DNA of 64,000 bases from Blattabacterium cuenoti STAT (GTDB lineage: Bacteria; Bacteroidota; Bacteroidia; Flavobacteriales; Blattabacteriaceae), in assembly GCF_003573915.1 (NCBI RefSeq), contig NZ_AP014608.1, forward strand, positions 186,001-250,000, written 5' to 3'. Below, piece after piece: positions 47,895 through 57,139 of the stretch; the first letter of the stretch is position 1, and each line of letters opens with the position of its first letter. The translations under genes were made by a program, and so were the position numbers. The notes beneath the pieces were generated by a model that searched no databases, was not told the DNA's origin, and worked only from the letters and a program-made list of their open reading frames with translations.

Positions 47895-49307
47895 TTATAT
47901 ATTTTTAGCTAATTCTATAGCTTTAAATAAGGCCATCATTTTATTATTTACTTCTTCTAACTCTTTTTCTTCTTTAGAATCAGAAACAACACCTGCACCA
48001 GCTTGAAAAAATAAAGTATTATTTTTGCTTATAAAAGAACGAATAATTATGGCTGTATTAATACAAGAATTATTTAATCCAAAAAAACCAATAGCCCCAC
48101 CATATCCTCCTCTATGTTGATTTTCAATTTTATCAATCAATTCCATCGCTTTATATTTAGGAGCTCCCGAAAGAGTTCCTGCAGGAAAAGTATCTCCAAA
48201 TACTTTTATAATTGATGAATTTTTTTCTAATTTTCCAGATACTTTGGATACCATATGTAATACATGAGAAAAAATTTGAATTTTTTTAAATTCTTCTACT
48301 TTTACGTTAGAAGAATTTTTACTCAAATCATTTCTTGCTAAATCTACTAACATGACATGTTCTGCATTTTCTTTTGGATTCTTTGCAAGAGTTTCGGATA
48401 GTTCTTTATCCTTTTTTTCATTTCCTGATCTTTTGATTGTTCCTGCTATTGGATTTATATAGGCAACTTGGTTATTAATAATAAGTTGTGATTCTGGAGA
48501 AGATCCAAATAATTTGTAATTTCCATAATCGAAATAAAAAAGATACGGAGAAGGATTTATAAATCGCAAAGCGCGATATACATTAAATTCATCTCCTTTA
48601 AATTTTTGTTGAAATTGACGAGATAATACAATTTGAAAAACATCTCCACGTAAACAACCTCTGATTCCTAAGGATACCATTTTTTTGTATTCTGCATCTG
48701 TTACATTAGAATAACGATTTCCCACAGATTTAAATGGAAAAGATAGAAAGTTTTTCTTTTGTATTAATTCTATCAATTGATTGATATAAGTTTTTTTTTT
48801 GAAATCAGAAAATTGATGTTCAATTACATATATTTCATGATAAAAATGATGAAATACTATCAAGTTTTTGTAAAAACCCAGTCGTATTTTTGGAATATTA
48901 TATATTTCTTGAATTGGAGTATAAAATTTAATATTTTCAAAATATTGAATACTATCATAAGAGAAATATCCATATAATCCAGAATAAGAAAAAGTTGTAT
49001 TTTCATTTTCAAATTTTTGAAAAAAATCATCAATGAAAATCCGTAAATCTAACTTTTCGTTTAGAAAAATGTGTTTTTGAACACAATTTGGGTATGATAC
49101 TCGTAAAACATTTTGATCTAAAATGAGTTCAGAAATAGGATTGATACAAAGGATAGAAGAATTTTTTTTTGAAAATTGATAATCAGAAGAAGATTCTAAT
49201 AATAATGTATTAGGAAAAATATCTCTTAATTTGAAATACAATTCTATTGGTGTAGTACGATCAGCTAAAATTTTTTTATGAATAGTTCTAAAATTAAATT
49301 TTAACAT
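47895..49307 (-). CDS. trpE: Anthranilate synthase component I
   Basis: 470 residues. LLLESS near residue 36 is the tryptophan-sensing motif of feedback-inhibited TrpE. The chorismate-binding C-terminal half has DVFQIVLSRQF, INPIAGTIKR, LVDLARNDLS and the catalytic TFPAGTLSGAPK. It forms anthranilate from chorismate. It is first in the complete operon trpE-G-D-C-F-B-A. Confidence 0.95.
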   Translation of the reverse strand: MLKFNFRTIHKKILADRTTPIELYFKLRDIFPNTLLLESSSDYQFSKKNSSILCINPISELILDQNVLRVSYPNCVQKHIFLNEKLDLRIFIDDFFQKFENENTTFSYSGLYGYFSYDSIQYFENIKFYTPIQEIYNIPKIRLGFYKNLIVFHHFYHEIYVIEHQFSDFKKKTYINQLIELIQKKNFLSFPFKSVGNRYSNVTDAEYKKMVSLGIRGCLRGDVFQIVLSRQFQQKFKGDEFNVYRALRFINPSPYLFYFDYGNYKLFGSSPESQLIINNQVAYINPIAGTIKRSGNEKKDKELSETLAKNPKENAEHVMLVDLARNDLSKNSSNVKVEEFKKIQIFSHVLHMVSKVSGKLEKNSSIIKVFGDTFPAGTLSGAPKYKAMELIDKIENQHRGGYGGAIGFFGLNNSCINTAIIIRSFISKNNTLFFQAGAGVVSDSKEEKELEEVNNKMMALFKAIELAKNI

Positions 49308-49330
49308 GGTTTATGGGATTTTGATATGAT

Positions 49331-49358
49331 AAAAAAAAATCGTCATAAAGACAATTCT
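49331..49358 (-). terminator. Terminator-like hairpin in the trp operon leader
   Basis: On the minus strand a 7-9 bp stem with one or two G-U pairs (arms 49358-49350 and 49344-49336) and a 5-base loop is followed by a run of T to 49331. It ends 23 bp before the trpE ATG, so it could stop transcripts before the operon. A 15-codon ORF (49417-49370) lies upstream but has no Trp codon. A 5-base segment (49385-49381) could pair either with an upstream segment (49397-49393) or with the 5' arm, but this is short and AT-rich. Confidence 0.45.
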
Positions 49359-49451
49359 ATAATTTTTTTTTATATAAAATATTGTATAATAAACAATCTT
49401 ACTGAAGAATACACCATTCTTTTCTTTATGAAGAATGATATTTACATCATG

Positions 49452-49459
49452 CAAATATA
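49452..49459 (-). promoter_or_regulatory. Candidate TAnnTTTG -7 box of the trp operon
   Basis: The minus strand reads TATATTTG at 49459-49452, 145 bp before trpE. It lies in the 215-bp gap between trpE and the divergent porin gene, the longest non-coding stretch in the window. A start here gives a leader of about 140 nt that includes the hairpin at 49331-49358. No -33 TTG at normal spacing. Confidence 0.35.
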
Positions 49460-49522
49460 AATAAATTTTTTCTATTTTTTTTGTATTTTCATTATCAATT
49501 TTTCAATTAAAATTTCAATTAT

Positions 49523-51313
49523 ATGAAAATATTCATTTTTACTGTTTTTCTTTTTTTATTTAATCGTAATACAGAAGAAAAAATAATGAATATAAATATT
49601 GATGAAAAAAAAGCAGAAAATATGGAATTTTATCATCCTACTGATCAAGATTATAAATTTTGGACAGAAGAAAATGACTTGAAAAGAACTTTTTTAGAAA
49701 AAACTTTATCCATAAAAAAATATTATTCTCATAATTTTTTTAAATCTGATAAAATAGAGTTATTTAATAATAATGATGAAAAAGATTTGTTTATTATCCC
49801 TAGTAATAGATATGAAAAAATAAATCTAGAAAATTTCAATGAAAATATGCCTAAAAAAATGTTGTTTTTTAAGGACCCTTTTTTTTATCGTGAAAAAATT
49901 AAATATTTTGATGTTAAAACTCCTATTTCGGAAATTCTTTATATAAATGACTTTTTTAAAAAAGAAAAAACATTAGGAATTTTTTTTTCTCAAAATTTTA
50001 ATGAAAGAATTAATTATTCTATAGAATATAGAAATTTAAATAATAAACCTGATTTAAAAAAAGAAAAAAATTTAATATTAACTACTTTCAATTTTCAAGA
50101 TCATAATGATAATTTTAATTATAAATTATGGGGACATTATCTTTTTCAAAAATTTGATACAAAAGAAAAAGAAGAAATTCCAAAATGGAATATTAAAAAT
50201 GATAAAAACGTTTTTCCATCTCAAAAAAAATTAATTCATAGTAGATTTTATATAAGTTTAATTCAAAAAATTTACGATTTCAAAGAAAAAAATAGATTAT
50301 TATTTTTTAAAACTTATATAGAGTACGAAAAATATTTCAAAAATTATTTTTTTCAAAATATTCAAAAAAAAATAAATCATTTCTATTTGAGAAATGGATT
50401 ATTCTTAATTTTCAATCAAAAAAAAATCCGTATAGAAGTCGGTTCTATTTTTGATAGGATACATTATCTATTATTTAATGAAAACTCTTATAAGAATAAA
50501 GATATAAATGAAGTATCCATACAAACCAAGGTTCATTATCCTATCAATAATATTTTTGAATTTTATTCAAACGGAAAATGGATTCTGAAAAATAATAATA
50601 TTAAAAAATCTCATTTTTATACTAATGTTACGTTAAATACATTTTTATCTCCAAAATTTTCTATTCTCACTCAATTGAGTATTGATAAAAATGATAATCC
50701 TATTTATTTTTTAAAAAAAAATGAAGATTGTTATAACAATTACTATAATCATGAACAAAAAAAAACAGTAAATTTTTCTTTCAATTTTGATAAAGAAAAA
50801 TATTACGTTTCTTTCTATTTATCTAGATTAAATCATTTTTTTCAAAATCAAGAAAAAAAAATGGAAAATTTTTTTTTATATGGATTTAATATCAAGACAA
50901 TACATAATATATGGAAATTTCAATTAAATAATATTTTATTATATCAAAAATATAATTCTGATTCATTAATTTTTTCTATTCCAAATTTTTTATCGAGAAA
51001 TACAATTTTTTATCAAGATCATTATTTTCATAAAGCTTTATTTATACAAACAGGTTTTTCTTTTCACTATTTTAGTAATTTTCCGTATCAAGAAAATTCT
51101 TATCCATTTGATTTTAAATTTTTTCCATTTGAAAAAGAGTGTATTTCTACTAATACTAATCAAATTGGAGGAGTTCCTTTTGTAGATTATTTTTTTAATT
51201 TTAAAATATATAGAACTATATTTTATTTCAAGATTCAAAATATAGGATTTTATAATAAAAATGAAAATCAATTTTTTATTAAAACTGGTTTATTATGGAA
51301 TCTTTTTACTTGA
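49523..51313 (+). CDS. Putative beta-barrel porin of Bacteroidota type
   Basis: 596 residues. A short hydrophobic N terminus (about residues 2-14) may act as a degenerate signal peptide. The segment from residue 35 (YHPTDQDYKFWTE, then a TLSIKKYYSHNFFKSD stretch) and the PISEILYIN block near 140 match the flavobacterial putative porin family, as I recall its conserved N-terminal repeats. The rest alternates aromatic and polar residues over many predicted strands, as expected of an outer-membrane barrel. It may be a main outer-membrane channel here. No LysM, plug or TonB box is visible. Confidence 0.7.
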   Translation: MKIFIFTVFLFLFNRNTEEKIMNINIDEKKAENMEFYHPTDQDYKFWTEENDLKRTFLEKTLSIKKYYSHNFFKSDKIELFNNNDEKDLFIIPSNRYEKINLENFNENMPKKMLFFKDPFFYREKIKYFDVKTPISEILYINDFFKKEKTLGIFFSQNFNERINYSIEYRNLNNKPDLKKEKNLILTTFNFQDHNDNFNYKLWGHYLFQKFDTKEKEEIPKWNIKNDKNVFPSQKKLIHSRFYISLIQKIYDFKEKNRLLFFKTYIEYEKYFKNYFFQNIQKKINHFYLRNGLFLIFNQKKIRIEVGSIFDRIHYLLFNENSYKNKDINEVSIQTKVHYPINNIFEFYSNGKWILKNNNIKKSHFYTNVTLNTFLSPKFSILTQLSIDKNDNPIYFLKKNEDCYNNYYNHEQKKTVNFSFNFDKEKYYVSFYLSRLNHFFQNQEKKMENFFLYGFNIKTIHNIWKFQLNNILLYQKYNSDSLIFSIPNFLSRNTIFYQDHYFHKALFIQTGFSFHYFSNFPYQENSYPFDFKFFPFEKECISTNTNQIGGVPFVDYFFNFKIYRTIFYFKIQNIGFYNKNENQFFIKTGLLWNLFT

Positions 51314-51366
51314 TCAAAAAATTAATCTATAAAAAACGTAATTTTATTTTTTAAAAGTTAATAAAA

Positions 51367-52053
51367 ATGAAAAATTTTTTTTATTTTAAATTATTCTTTT
51401 TAATATCAATGTTTTCTTTTTCACAAAATCCACAAGAAAAAAAGAAAGAAATAGAAAACGTAAACGTAAACGTAAACGTAAATGTAATTGAATATATCAA
51501 AAAATATGCTGTTTTTGCTATTGAAGAAATGAACAAATTTGGAATTCCAGCTAGTATTAAATTAGGACAAGGAATTTTAGAATCTTCTAGTGGAAAGAGC
51601 ACCTTGTCCAAGGTAACAAATAATCATTTTGGAATTAAATGTGGAAAAAATTGGATAGGAGATGTTTATTACCATGATGACGATCTTCCAAAAGAATGTT
51701 TTCGAAAATATAATTCTGTAAAAGAATCTTTTCATGACCATTCCAAATTTTTACATCAGCCACGTTATTATAAATTATTTCTTCTTGAAAAAAATAATTA
51801 TCAAGGTTGGGCGTCTGAACTCAAGAAGGCAGGCTATGCTACATCTTTAAATTATGAAAAATTGTTAATCGATCAAATCGAAAAATATTGTTTATGGAAG
51901 TTTGATCAAACTAGTTCTTCTAGTGTAGAAAAAAGAATTGATCAATATTTAAATTTCATAATGAACAAAAATAAAGATTCTTTTTTTAGAAAATTTATTA
52001 AAAAATTACGTGTTTTCGTGAAATTTTTTCTTCAATCAAAAAAAATTGAATAA
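51367..52053 (+). CDS. Glucosaminidase (GH73-like) peptidoglycan hydrolase without LysM
   Basis: 228 residues. A signal peptide (about residues 3-18, ending FSFSQ) is followed by a Val-Asn repeat and then a FlgJ/GH73 domain: SIKLGQGILESSSGKSTLS with the likely catalytic Glu, NNHFGIKC, FRKYNSVKESFHDHSKFL, and GWASELKKAGYAT. It should cut glycan strands of peptidoglycan. Flavobacterial relatives usually add a C-terminal LysM domain; here the protein ends in a short basic tail instead. Confidence 0.85.
   Translation: MKNFFYFKLFFLISMFSFSQNPQEKKKEIENVNVNVNVNVIEYIKKYAVFAIEEMNKFGIPASIKLGQGILESSSGKSTLSKVTNNHFGIKCGKNWIGDVYYHDDDLPKECFRKYNSVKESFHDHSKFLHQPRYYKLFLLEKNNYQGWASELKKAGYATSLNYEKLLIDQIEKYCLWKFDQTSSSSVEKRIDQYLNFIMNKNKDSFFRKFIKKLRVFVKFFLQSKKIE
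51457..51486 (+). repeat. Hexanucleotide tandem repeat coding for Val-Asn
   Basis: Four perfect copies of AACGTA are followed by one variant copy (AATGTA). The unit length of six keeps the frame, so copy number changes would only lengthen or shorten the Val-Asn linker between the signal peptide and the glucosaminidase domain. Confidence 0.85.
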
Positions 52054-52099
52054 TGTAAAAAACATATTTTTATTTATTGAGAATTAAAATTTATTGAAT

Positions 52100-52504
52100 A
52101 TGAATCCTAATAATTTAAAGTATAGTAAAAATCATGAATGGATAGGAAGCCCCAATGAAAAAAATGAAACTTATGTAGGTATCACCTTTTTTGCTCAAAA
52201 TGAGTTAGGAGATATTGTTTATTTAGATATAGAAAATTCTATAATAGGAAAAATAATAAAAACAGAAAATTCATTTGGAACAATAGAAGCAGTAAAAACT
52301 GTTTCAGATTTGTTTATGCCTGTATCGGGTTATATTCTTGCAATTAATAACAAATTATTATCCCAACCAGAACTTATTAATGAAAGTCCTTATGATAAAG
52401 GATGGATTCTACAAATAAAAATTTTAGAATTCAAAGAATATGATAAATTAATGTCTTCTAAAGAATACGAAAAATATATTACATATAGGAATCCAACCAA
52501 ATAA
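52100..52504 (+). CDS. gcvH: Glycine cleavage system H protein
   Basis: 134 residues from the ATG at 52100; a TTG two codons upstream is in frame but less likely. KYSKNHEWI, VGITFFAQNELGDIVY and the lipoyl-lysine region GTIEAVKTVSDLF (Lys near 66) are the H-protein core. It shuttles the aminomethyl group between the P, T and L proteins when glycine is split. The other gcv genes are not in the window. Confidence 0.95.
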   Translation: MNPNNLKYSKNHEWIGSPNEKNETYVGITFFAQNELGDIVYLDIENSIIGKIIKTENSFGTIEAVKTVSDLFMPVSGYILAINNKLLSQPELINESPYDKGWILQIKILEFKEYDKLMSSKEYEKYITYRNPTK

Positions 52505-52518
52505 TTAGGAAATAAAAT

Positions 52519-54756
52519 ATGAAAAAAAAAAATATTTTTGATTTCCTTGATGATGAGAGAATTTCAGATAAAATTATTGATTTTAATCATAAAAATATTA
52601 CTACCGTTCATTTTTTCATTCCTTCTATTCACTGTGGATCTTGTGTTTTGATTCTGGAAAATTTACCCAAATTATATCAAAATATCTTGAATTCTACCGT
52701 TGATTTTTCAAGTAAAAAAATTTGGATTACATATAATAATATTGAATTTAAATTGAGTGATATCGCTCAATTACTTTATAGTATAGGATATAAACCTTCT
52801 ATTAATTTTGAATCTATAAAAAACAAAAAATTATTGGGAAGAAAATTAATAGGAAAACTAGCTATTTCTTTTTTTTGTTTTGGAAATATTATGCTTTTAG
52901 CTATTCCAGAATATGTTGGAGCTATAAAAGAAGATATGTGGTTTATGAAACATCGTAATTTTTTCCGCTATCTTATGGTAATTTTGTCTTTACCTGTTGT
53001 TTTTTTTTCTTTTACTGATTACATTAAATATGCTGTATTAGGATTAAAAAAACATATTTTAAATATGAATGTTCCAATTTCTATTGGAATATTAGTCCTT
53101 TTTTTATGGAGTTGTTATGAAGTTTTTTTTGATTTTGGTTCAGGTTATTTTGATAGCCTTTCTAGTTTTTCATTATTTCTACTTATAAGTAAGATATTTC
53201 AAATACATACTCATAATAAAATTTTATCTTTCGATAAAAATTATAAATCTTTTTATCCAGCTTTAATAACAAAAATACATAGTAATGAAAAAGAAGAAAA
53301 AATTCTTCTTTCTTCTTTAAAAAAAGGGGATTTGATTTTAATTAGAAATGAAGAAATTATTCCTGCTGATTCTATATTAATAAAAGGAAATGCTATATTA
53401 GATAATAGTTTCATTACTGGAGAATCTGATTTGATCAGTAAAAAAATTGGAGAACGAATTTATGCTGGTTCTAAACAAAAAGGAGTAGCGATTATTATAA
53501 AAGTAATCAAAAATATAGATCATAGTTATTTAAGTTTATTATGGAATAAGAATAAATCTTATCATTTTCATCATAAAAAATTATTTGATTTAAATTCAAT
53601 ATCTACTAGATTTAGTCAATATTTTACTCCTATTATTTTGATAATTTCAGTCATAACTGGAGTATATTGGTCTTTTAGTAAAGATATTTCAAAAATTTTT
53701 CATACAGTTTTTTCCGTTTTGATTATTACTTGTCCTTGTGCTTTAGTTCTTTCTCTTCCATTAATTTTTGGAAATATGATACGTTTTTTTTCTAAAAAGG
53801 GTTTTTATATAAAAGATATTTTCACAATGGAAAGACTTTCTTCATCTAAAACTTTAATTTTTGATAAAACTGGAACTATAACTGATCCCAATAAAGAAAA
53901 AATATATTTTATAGGAAATATGAAAGAAGAAGAAAAAAAAATTATAGCTTCTTTATTGAAAAATTCTATCCATCCTTTAAGTCAAAAAATATTATCAGAA
54001 TTATCTGTAAAAGATTTTTATTTTGTAAAAGATTTTAAAGAAATTATAGGAAAAGGATTAGAAGGAGTTATAAAAAATATGCCAGTTAAAATTGGGTCTT
54101 ATAAATATTTAGGAATTACAAATAAAATATTTAATGAAAATGAAATTAATAAAACAACAGTTTTTATTTCTATAAACTATAAATTCATAGGTTATTTTCT
54201 ATTTAGAAATTATTATCGTAAAGGAATAGAAAAAATGTTTCAAAATTTAAAAGAATATAAAGTTATTATTCTTTCTGGAGATCAGAATAATTTAGAGAAA
54301 AAATATTTAAAATCAATTTTACCAAAATCAAGTCATATTTTTTTTAGTCAAAGTCCAGAAGATAAACTAAATTATGTGAAAAAATTACAAGAAAAAGGAG
54401 AAGAAATTATAATGTTTGGAGATGGAATTAATGATTGTGCAGCATTAAATCAAAGTGAAGTAGGAATTTCTGTATCGGAAAATCCCACAAGTTTTTTTCC
54501 AAGTTGTGACGCTTTTATTCAATCCAATTGTATAAATCAAATTTTTTCATTCTTGAAAATGGCTAAAACATCTAAAAAATTAGTATTTATTAATTTTATA
54601 ATTAGTTTATTTTATAATAGCATAGGAATTTTTTTTGCAATCACTGGGAAATTAAATCCTCTTATAGCTGCTATTTTAATGCCTTTGAGTTCTTTTTCTG
54701 TTATTTTTTTTTCGATTATATCGACTTGGATCGTTTCACGAAAATTAACATTATAG
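52519..54756 (+). CDS. ccoI: Copper-type P1B ATPase for cbb3 oxidase assembly (CcoI/FixI-like), N-terminally short
   Basis: 745 residues. A heavy-metal-associated domain with HCGSC lies near residue 40. Membrane helices follow, then the TGES actuator loop (ITGESD), the metal-binding CPC in ITCPCALVLSLP, DKTGTIT with the phosphorylated Asp, HP in SIHPLS, and GDGINDCAALNQ. Its place before ccoS and ccoNO points to copper delivery to the oxidase. Flavobacterial homologues begin with a Cys-rich domain of about 80 residues (a CxxC..CCxGC pattern); it is absent here, and gcvH ends 14 bp upstream. Confidence 0.9.
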   Translation: MKKKNIFDFLDDERISDKIIDFNHKNITTVHFFIPSIHCGSCVLILENLPKLYQNILNSTVDFSSKKIWITYNNIEFKLSDIAQLLYSIGYKPSINFESIKNKKLLGRKLIGKLAISFFCFGNIMLLAIPEYVGAIKEDMWFMKHRNFFRYLMVILSLPVVFFSFTDYIKYAVLGLKKHILNMNVPISIGILVLFLWSCYEVFFDFGSGYFDSLSSFSLFLLISKIFQIHTHNKILSFDKNYKSFYPALITKIHSNEKEEKILLSSLKKGDLILIRNEEIIPADSILIKGNAILDNSFITGESDLISKKIGERIYAGSKQKGVAIIIKVIKNIDHSYLSLLWNKNKSYHFHHKKLFDLNSISTRFSQYFTPIILIISVITGVYWSFSKDISKIFHTVFSVLIITCPCALVLSLPLIFGNMIRFFSKKGFYIKDIFTMERLSSSKTLIFDKTGTITDPNKEKIYFIGNMKEEEKKIIASLLKNSIHPLSQKILSELSVKDFYFVKDFKEIIGKGLEGVIKNMPVKIGSYKYLGITNKIFNENEINKTTVFISINYKFIGYFLFRNYYRKGIEKMFQNLKEYKVIILSGDQNNLEKKYLKSILPKSSHIFFSQSPEDKLNYVKKLQEKGEEIIMFGDGINDCAALNQSEVGISVSENPTSFFPSCDAFIQSNCINQIFSFLKMAKTSKKLVFINFIISLFYNSIGIFFAITGKLNPLIAAILMPLSSFSVIFFSIISTWIVSRKLTL

Positions 54757-54766
54757 TTTAATATAT

Positions 54767-54916
54767 ATGGATGTATTAATTATTATGATATTATCTAGTA
54801 TTTCTTTAGGAGCTTTTTTTCTCATATTTTTTTTAATTAGTCTTTATTCTGGACAATTTGATGACTACGAATCTCCTGGTATTAGAATCTTAATTGATGA
54901 TTTTGAAAAAAATTAA
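54767..54916 (+). CDS. ccoS: cbb3-type oxidase assembly protein CcoS
   Basis: 49 residues. One membrane helix (about residues 2-27) is followed by YSGQFDDYESPGIRILID, matching the SGQFDDxxxPxxRxL signature of CcoS. It is needed for cofactor insertion into cbb3 oxidase. The ATG at 54767 is 10 bp after the ATPase stop and the gene ends 8 bp before ccoNO. It is small enough to be missed by ORF cut-offs of 50-60 residues. Confidence 0.92.
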   Translation: MDVLIIMILSSISLGAFFLIFFLISLYSGQFDDYESPGIRILIDDFEKN

Positions 54917-54924
54917 ATTTTTTA

Positions 54925-57123
54925 ATGAAATTAAAAACATATTATTATAATAACAGTATTGTAAAAGCTTTTTTATATGCTACGATATTTTGGGCTACAA
55001 TTGGTTTTTTAGCTGGATTATTTGTAGCTCTATTATTATTTTTTCCTGAAGTTCCTGAACTTATTTTTGGAAATAAACTTAAAAATTCTCAAGGACTCAT
55101 GGGTTTTGGTAGATGGAGAATGTTACATACAAGTACTACTGTTTTTGCTTTTGTAGGAAATGTAATTTTTACAGGTTATTATTATGCTTTACAACGTTTA
55201 TTAAAAACAAGAATTTACAGTGATATTCTAAGTTGGATTCATTTTTGGGGATGGCAAATATTTATTATTTCTACTTGGATTACTTTTTTATTGGGGATTA
55301 ATACAAGTAAAGAATACGCGGAGCATGAATGGCCTATAGACATATGGATATTTTTTATTTGGATCATTTACGGAATAAATATGATTGGGAGTATTCTGAA
55401 AAGAAAAATTAAACATTTATATGTTAGCATTTGGTTTTTATTAGGAACATGGGTAGCTGTGGGGATGTTACATGTTTTTAATAATCTCGAATTACCTATA
55501 TCTCTTTTATCTTTTAAGAGTTATTCTATATATGCTGGTGTACAAGATGCTTTAATGCAATGGTGGTATGGACATAATGCTGTCGCGTTTATTTTAACAA
55601 CACCCATATTAGGATTAATGTATTATTTTGTTCCAAAAGCATCTAATCAGCCTATTTTTTCTTATAAACTCTCTATTATACATTTTTGGTCATTAATATT
55701 TATATATATTTGGGCAGGGCCTCATCATTTGATGTATACATCTCTTCCTAATTGGGCTCAAATGTTAGGTACAATTTTTTCAATTATGTTGATTGCTCCT
55801 TCTTGGGGAGGAATGTTAAATGGGTTACTTACTTTAAGAGGTGCTTGGGATCAAATGAATAAAAATCCTATTTTAAAATTTTTTGTAGTTGGAATTACTT
55901 GTTATGGAATGGCTACTTTCGAAGGACCAATGTTAGCAACTAAAACCCTAAATTCTATAGGACATTTTACAGATTGGGTCATAGCTCATGTCCACTTAGG
56001 AACTTTAGGATGGAACGGATTTATGGCTTTTGGAATTATGTATTGGTTAACTCAAAAAATATGGAATACGAAATTATATTCTATTTCATTAGCTAATATT
56101 CATTTTTGGTTAGGTGTTCTTGGACTTATCTTATACATTTTTCCCATGTATTTTGGATCTATTTTACAATCTATCATGTGGAAAAAATTTAATCCTGATG
56201 GAACTTTAGTTTATAAAAATTTTCTAGATTCTGTTTTATCTATTATTCCATTTTATAAAATGAGATTTATAGGTGGAATGATTTATTTTTTAGGTTTTGT
56301 TTTAATGATATATAATATTTTTAAAACAATGAAACAAGGTTCTTCATTAGACAATGAAGAATTCCAATGTGATCCTTTTTATGAAAATTCTGTAAAAGAA
56401 AATAAAAAAGAAGAAACATTTCATAAGTGGTTAGAAAAAAAACCAATACAATTAACAATTCTTTCTTTTATAGCGGTTGCTATTGGAGGTTTTATAGAAA
56501 TTATACCTACTTTAGTAATTAAATCGAATGTTCCCACAATTCATAATGTTAAACCTTATAAAGCTTTAGAATTAGAAGGTAGAGATTTGTTTGTAAGAGA
56601 AGGATGTAATGCATGTCATAGTGCACAAGTTCGTCCGTTTAGAGATGAAGTAGTTCGCTACGGCGAATATTCTAAAGCTGGAGAATTTGTATATGACCAT
56701 CCATTTCTTTGGGGATCTAAACGAACAGGTCCTGATTTAGCTAGAGAAGGAGGAAAAAATCCTAATTCCTGGCATTTTAATCATATGTATAATCCTAGAT
56801 CTACTTCTCCTGGATCTATCATGCCAAGATATCCTTGGTTAATTTATAATAAATTAGATAGATCTAATACAGAAAAAAAAATAAAAGCAATGGTAAAATT
56901 AGGAGTTCCATATACCTTGAAATACATAAAAAATATCAATCAAGATATGGATAATCAAGCAAATAAAATTGTGCATGAAATTTATCAAGAACATCAAAGT
57001 TTGAGAAAAAGAATAGATCAACAAAAAAAAATAGAAAAAGAAAAATTTATTCCATTAGAAAAAAGAGAAATTATAGCCCTTATTGCTTATTTACAACGTT
57101 TAGGTACAGATATTAAATCCTAA
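54925..57123 (+). CDS. ccoNO: cbb3-type cytochrome c oxidase, fused CcoN-CcoO subunits
   Basis: 732 residues. The CcoN part (about 1-475) has many helices with the heme and copper histidines in RMLHTSTTVF, WWYGHNAVAF, GPHHLMYT and HVHLGTLGWNGFM. The CcoO part (from about 510) has one helix and the heme c motif CNACHSAQVRPF near residue 558, then an SIMPRYPWL stretch. It reduces O2 at low concentration and pumps protons. The N-O fusion is typical of Bacteroidota. Confidence 0.96.
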   Translation: MKLKTYYYNNSIVKAFLYATIFWATIGFLAGLFVALLLFFPEVPELIFGNKLKNSQGLMGFGRWRMLHTSTTVFAFVGNVIFTGYYYALQRLLKTRIYSDILSWIHFWGWQIFIISTWITFLLGINTSKEYAEHEWPIDIWIFFIWIIYGINMIGSILKRKIKHLYVSIWFLLGTWVAVGMLHVFNNLELPISLLSFKSYSIYAGVQDALMQWWYGHNAVAFILTTPILGLMYYFVPKASNQPIFSYKLSIIHFWSLIFIYIWAGPHHLMYTSLPNWAQMLGTIFSIMLIAPSWGGMLNGLLTLRGAWDQMNKNPILKFFVVGITCYGMATFEGPMLATKTLNSIGHFTDWVIAHVHLGTLGWNGFMAFGIMYWLTQKIWNTKLYSISLANIHFWLGVLGLILYIFPMYFGSILQSIMWKKFNPDGTLVYKNFLDSVLSIIPFYKMRFIGGMIYFLGFVLMIYNIFKTMKQGSSLDNEEFQCDPFYENSVKENKKEETFHKWLEKKPIQLTILSFIAVAIGGFIEIIPTLVIKSNVPTIHNVKPYKALELEGRDLFVREGCNACHSAQVRPFRDEVVRYGEYSKAGEFVYDHPFLWGSKRTGPDLAREGGKNPNSWHFNHMYNPRSTSPGSIMPRYPWLIYNKLDRSNTEKKIKAMVKLGVPYTLKYIKNINQDMDNQANKIVHEIYQEHQSLRKRIDQQKKIEKEKFIPLEKREIIALIAYLQRLGTDIKS

Positions 57124-57139
57124 CGAAAATAAAAAAATT

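Noticed and set aside
52094-52099. TTG start for gcvH
   Set aside because: An ATG two codons later gives the same protein core and is more likely.
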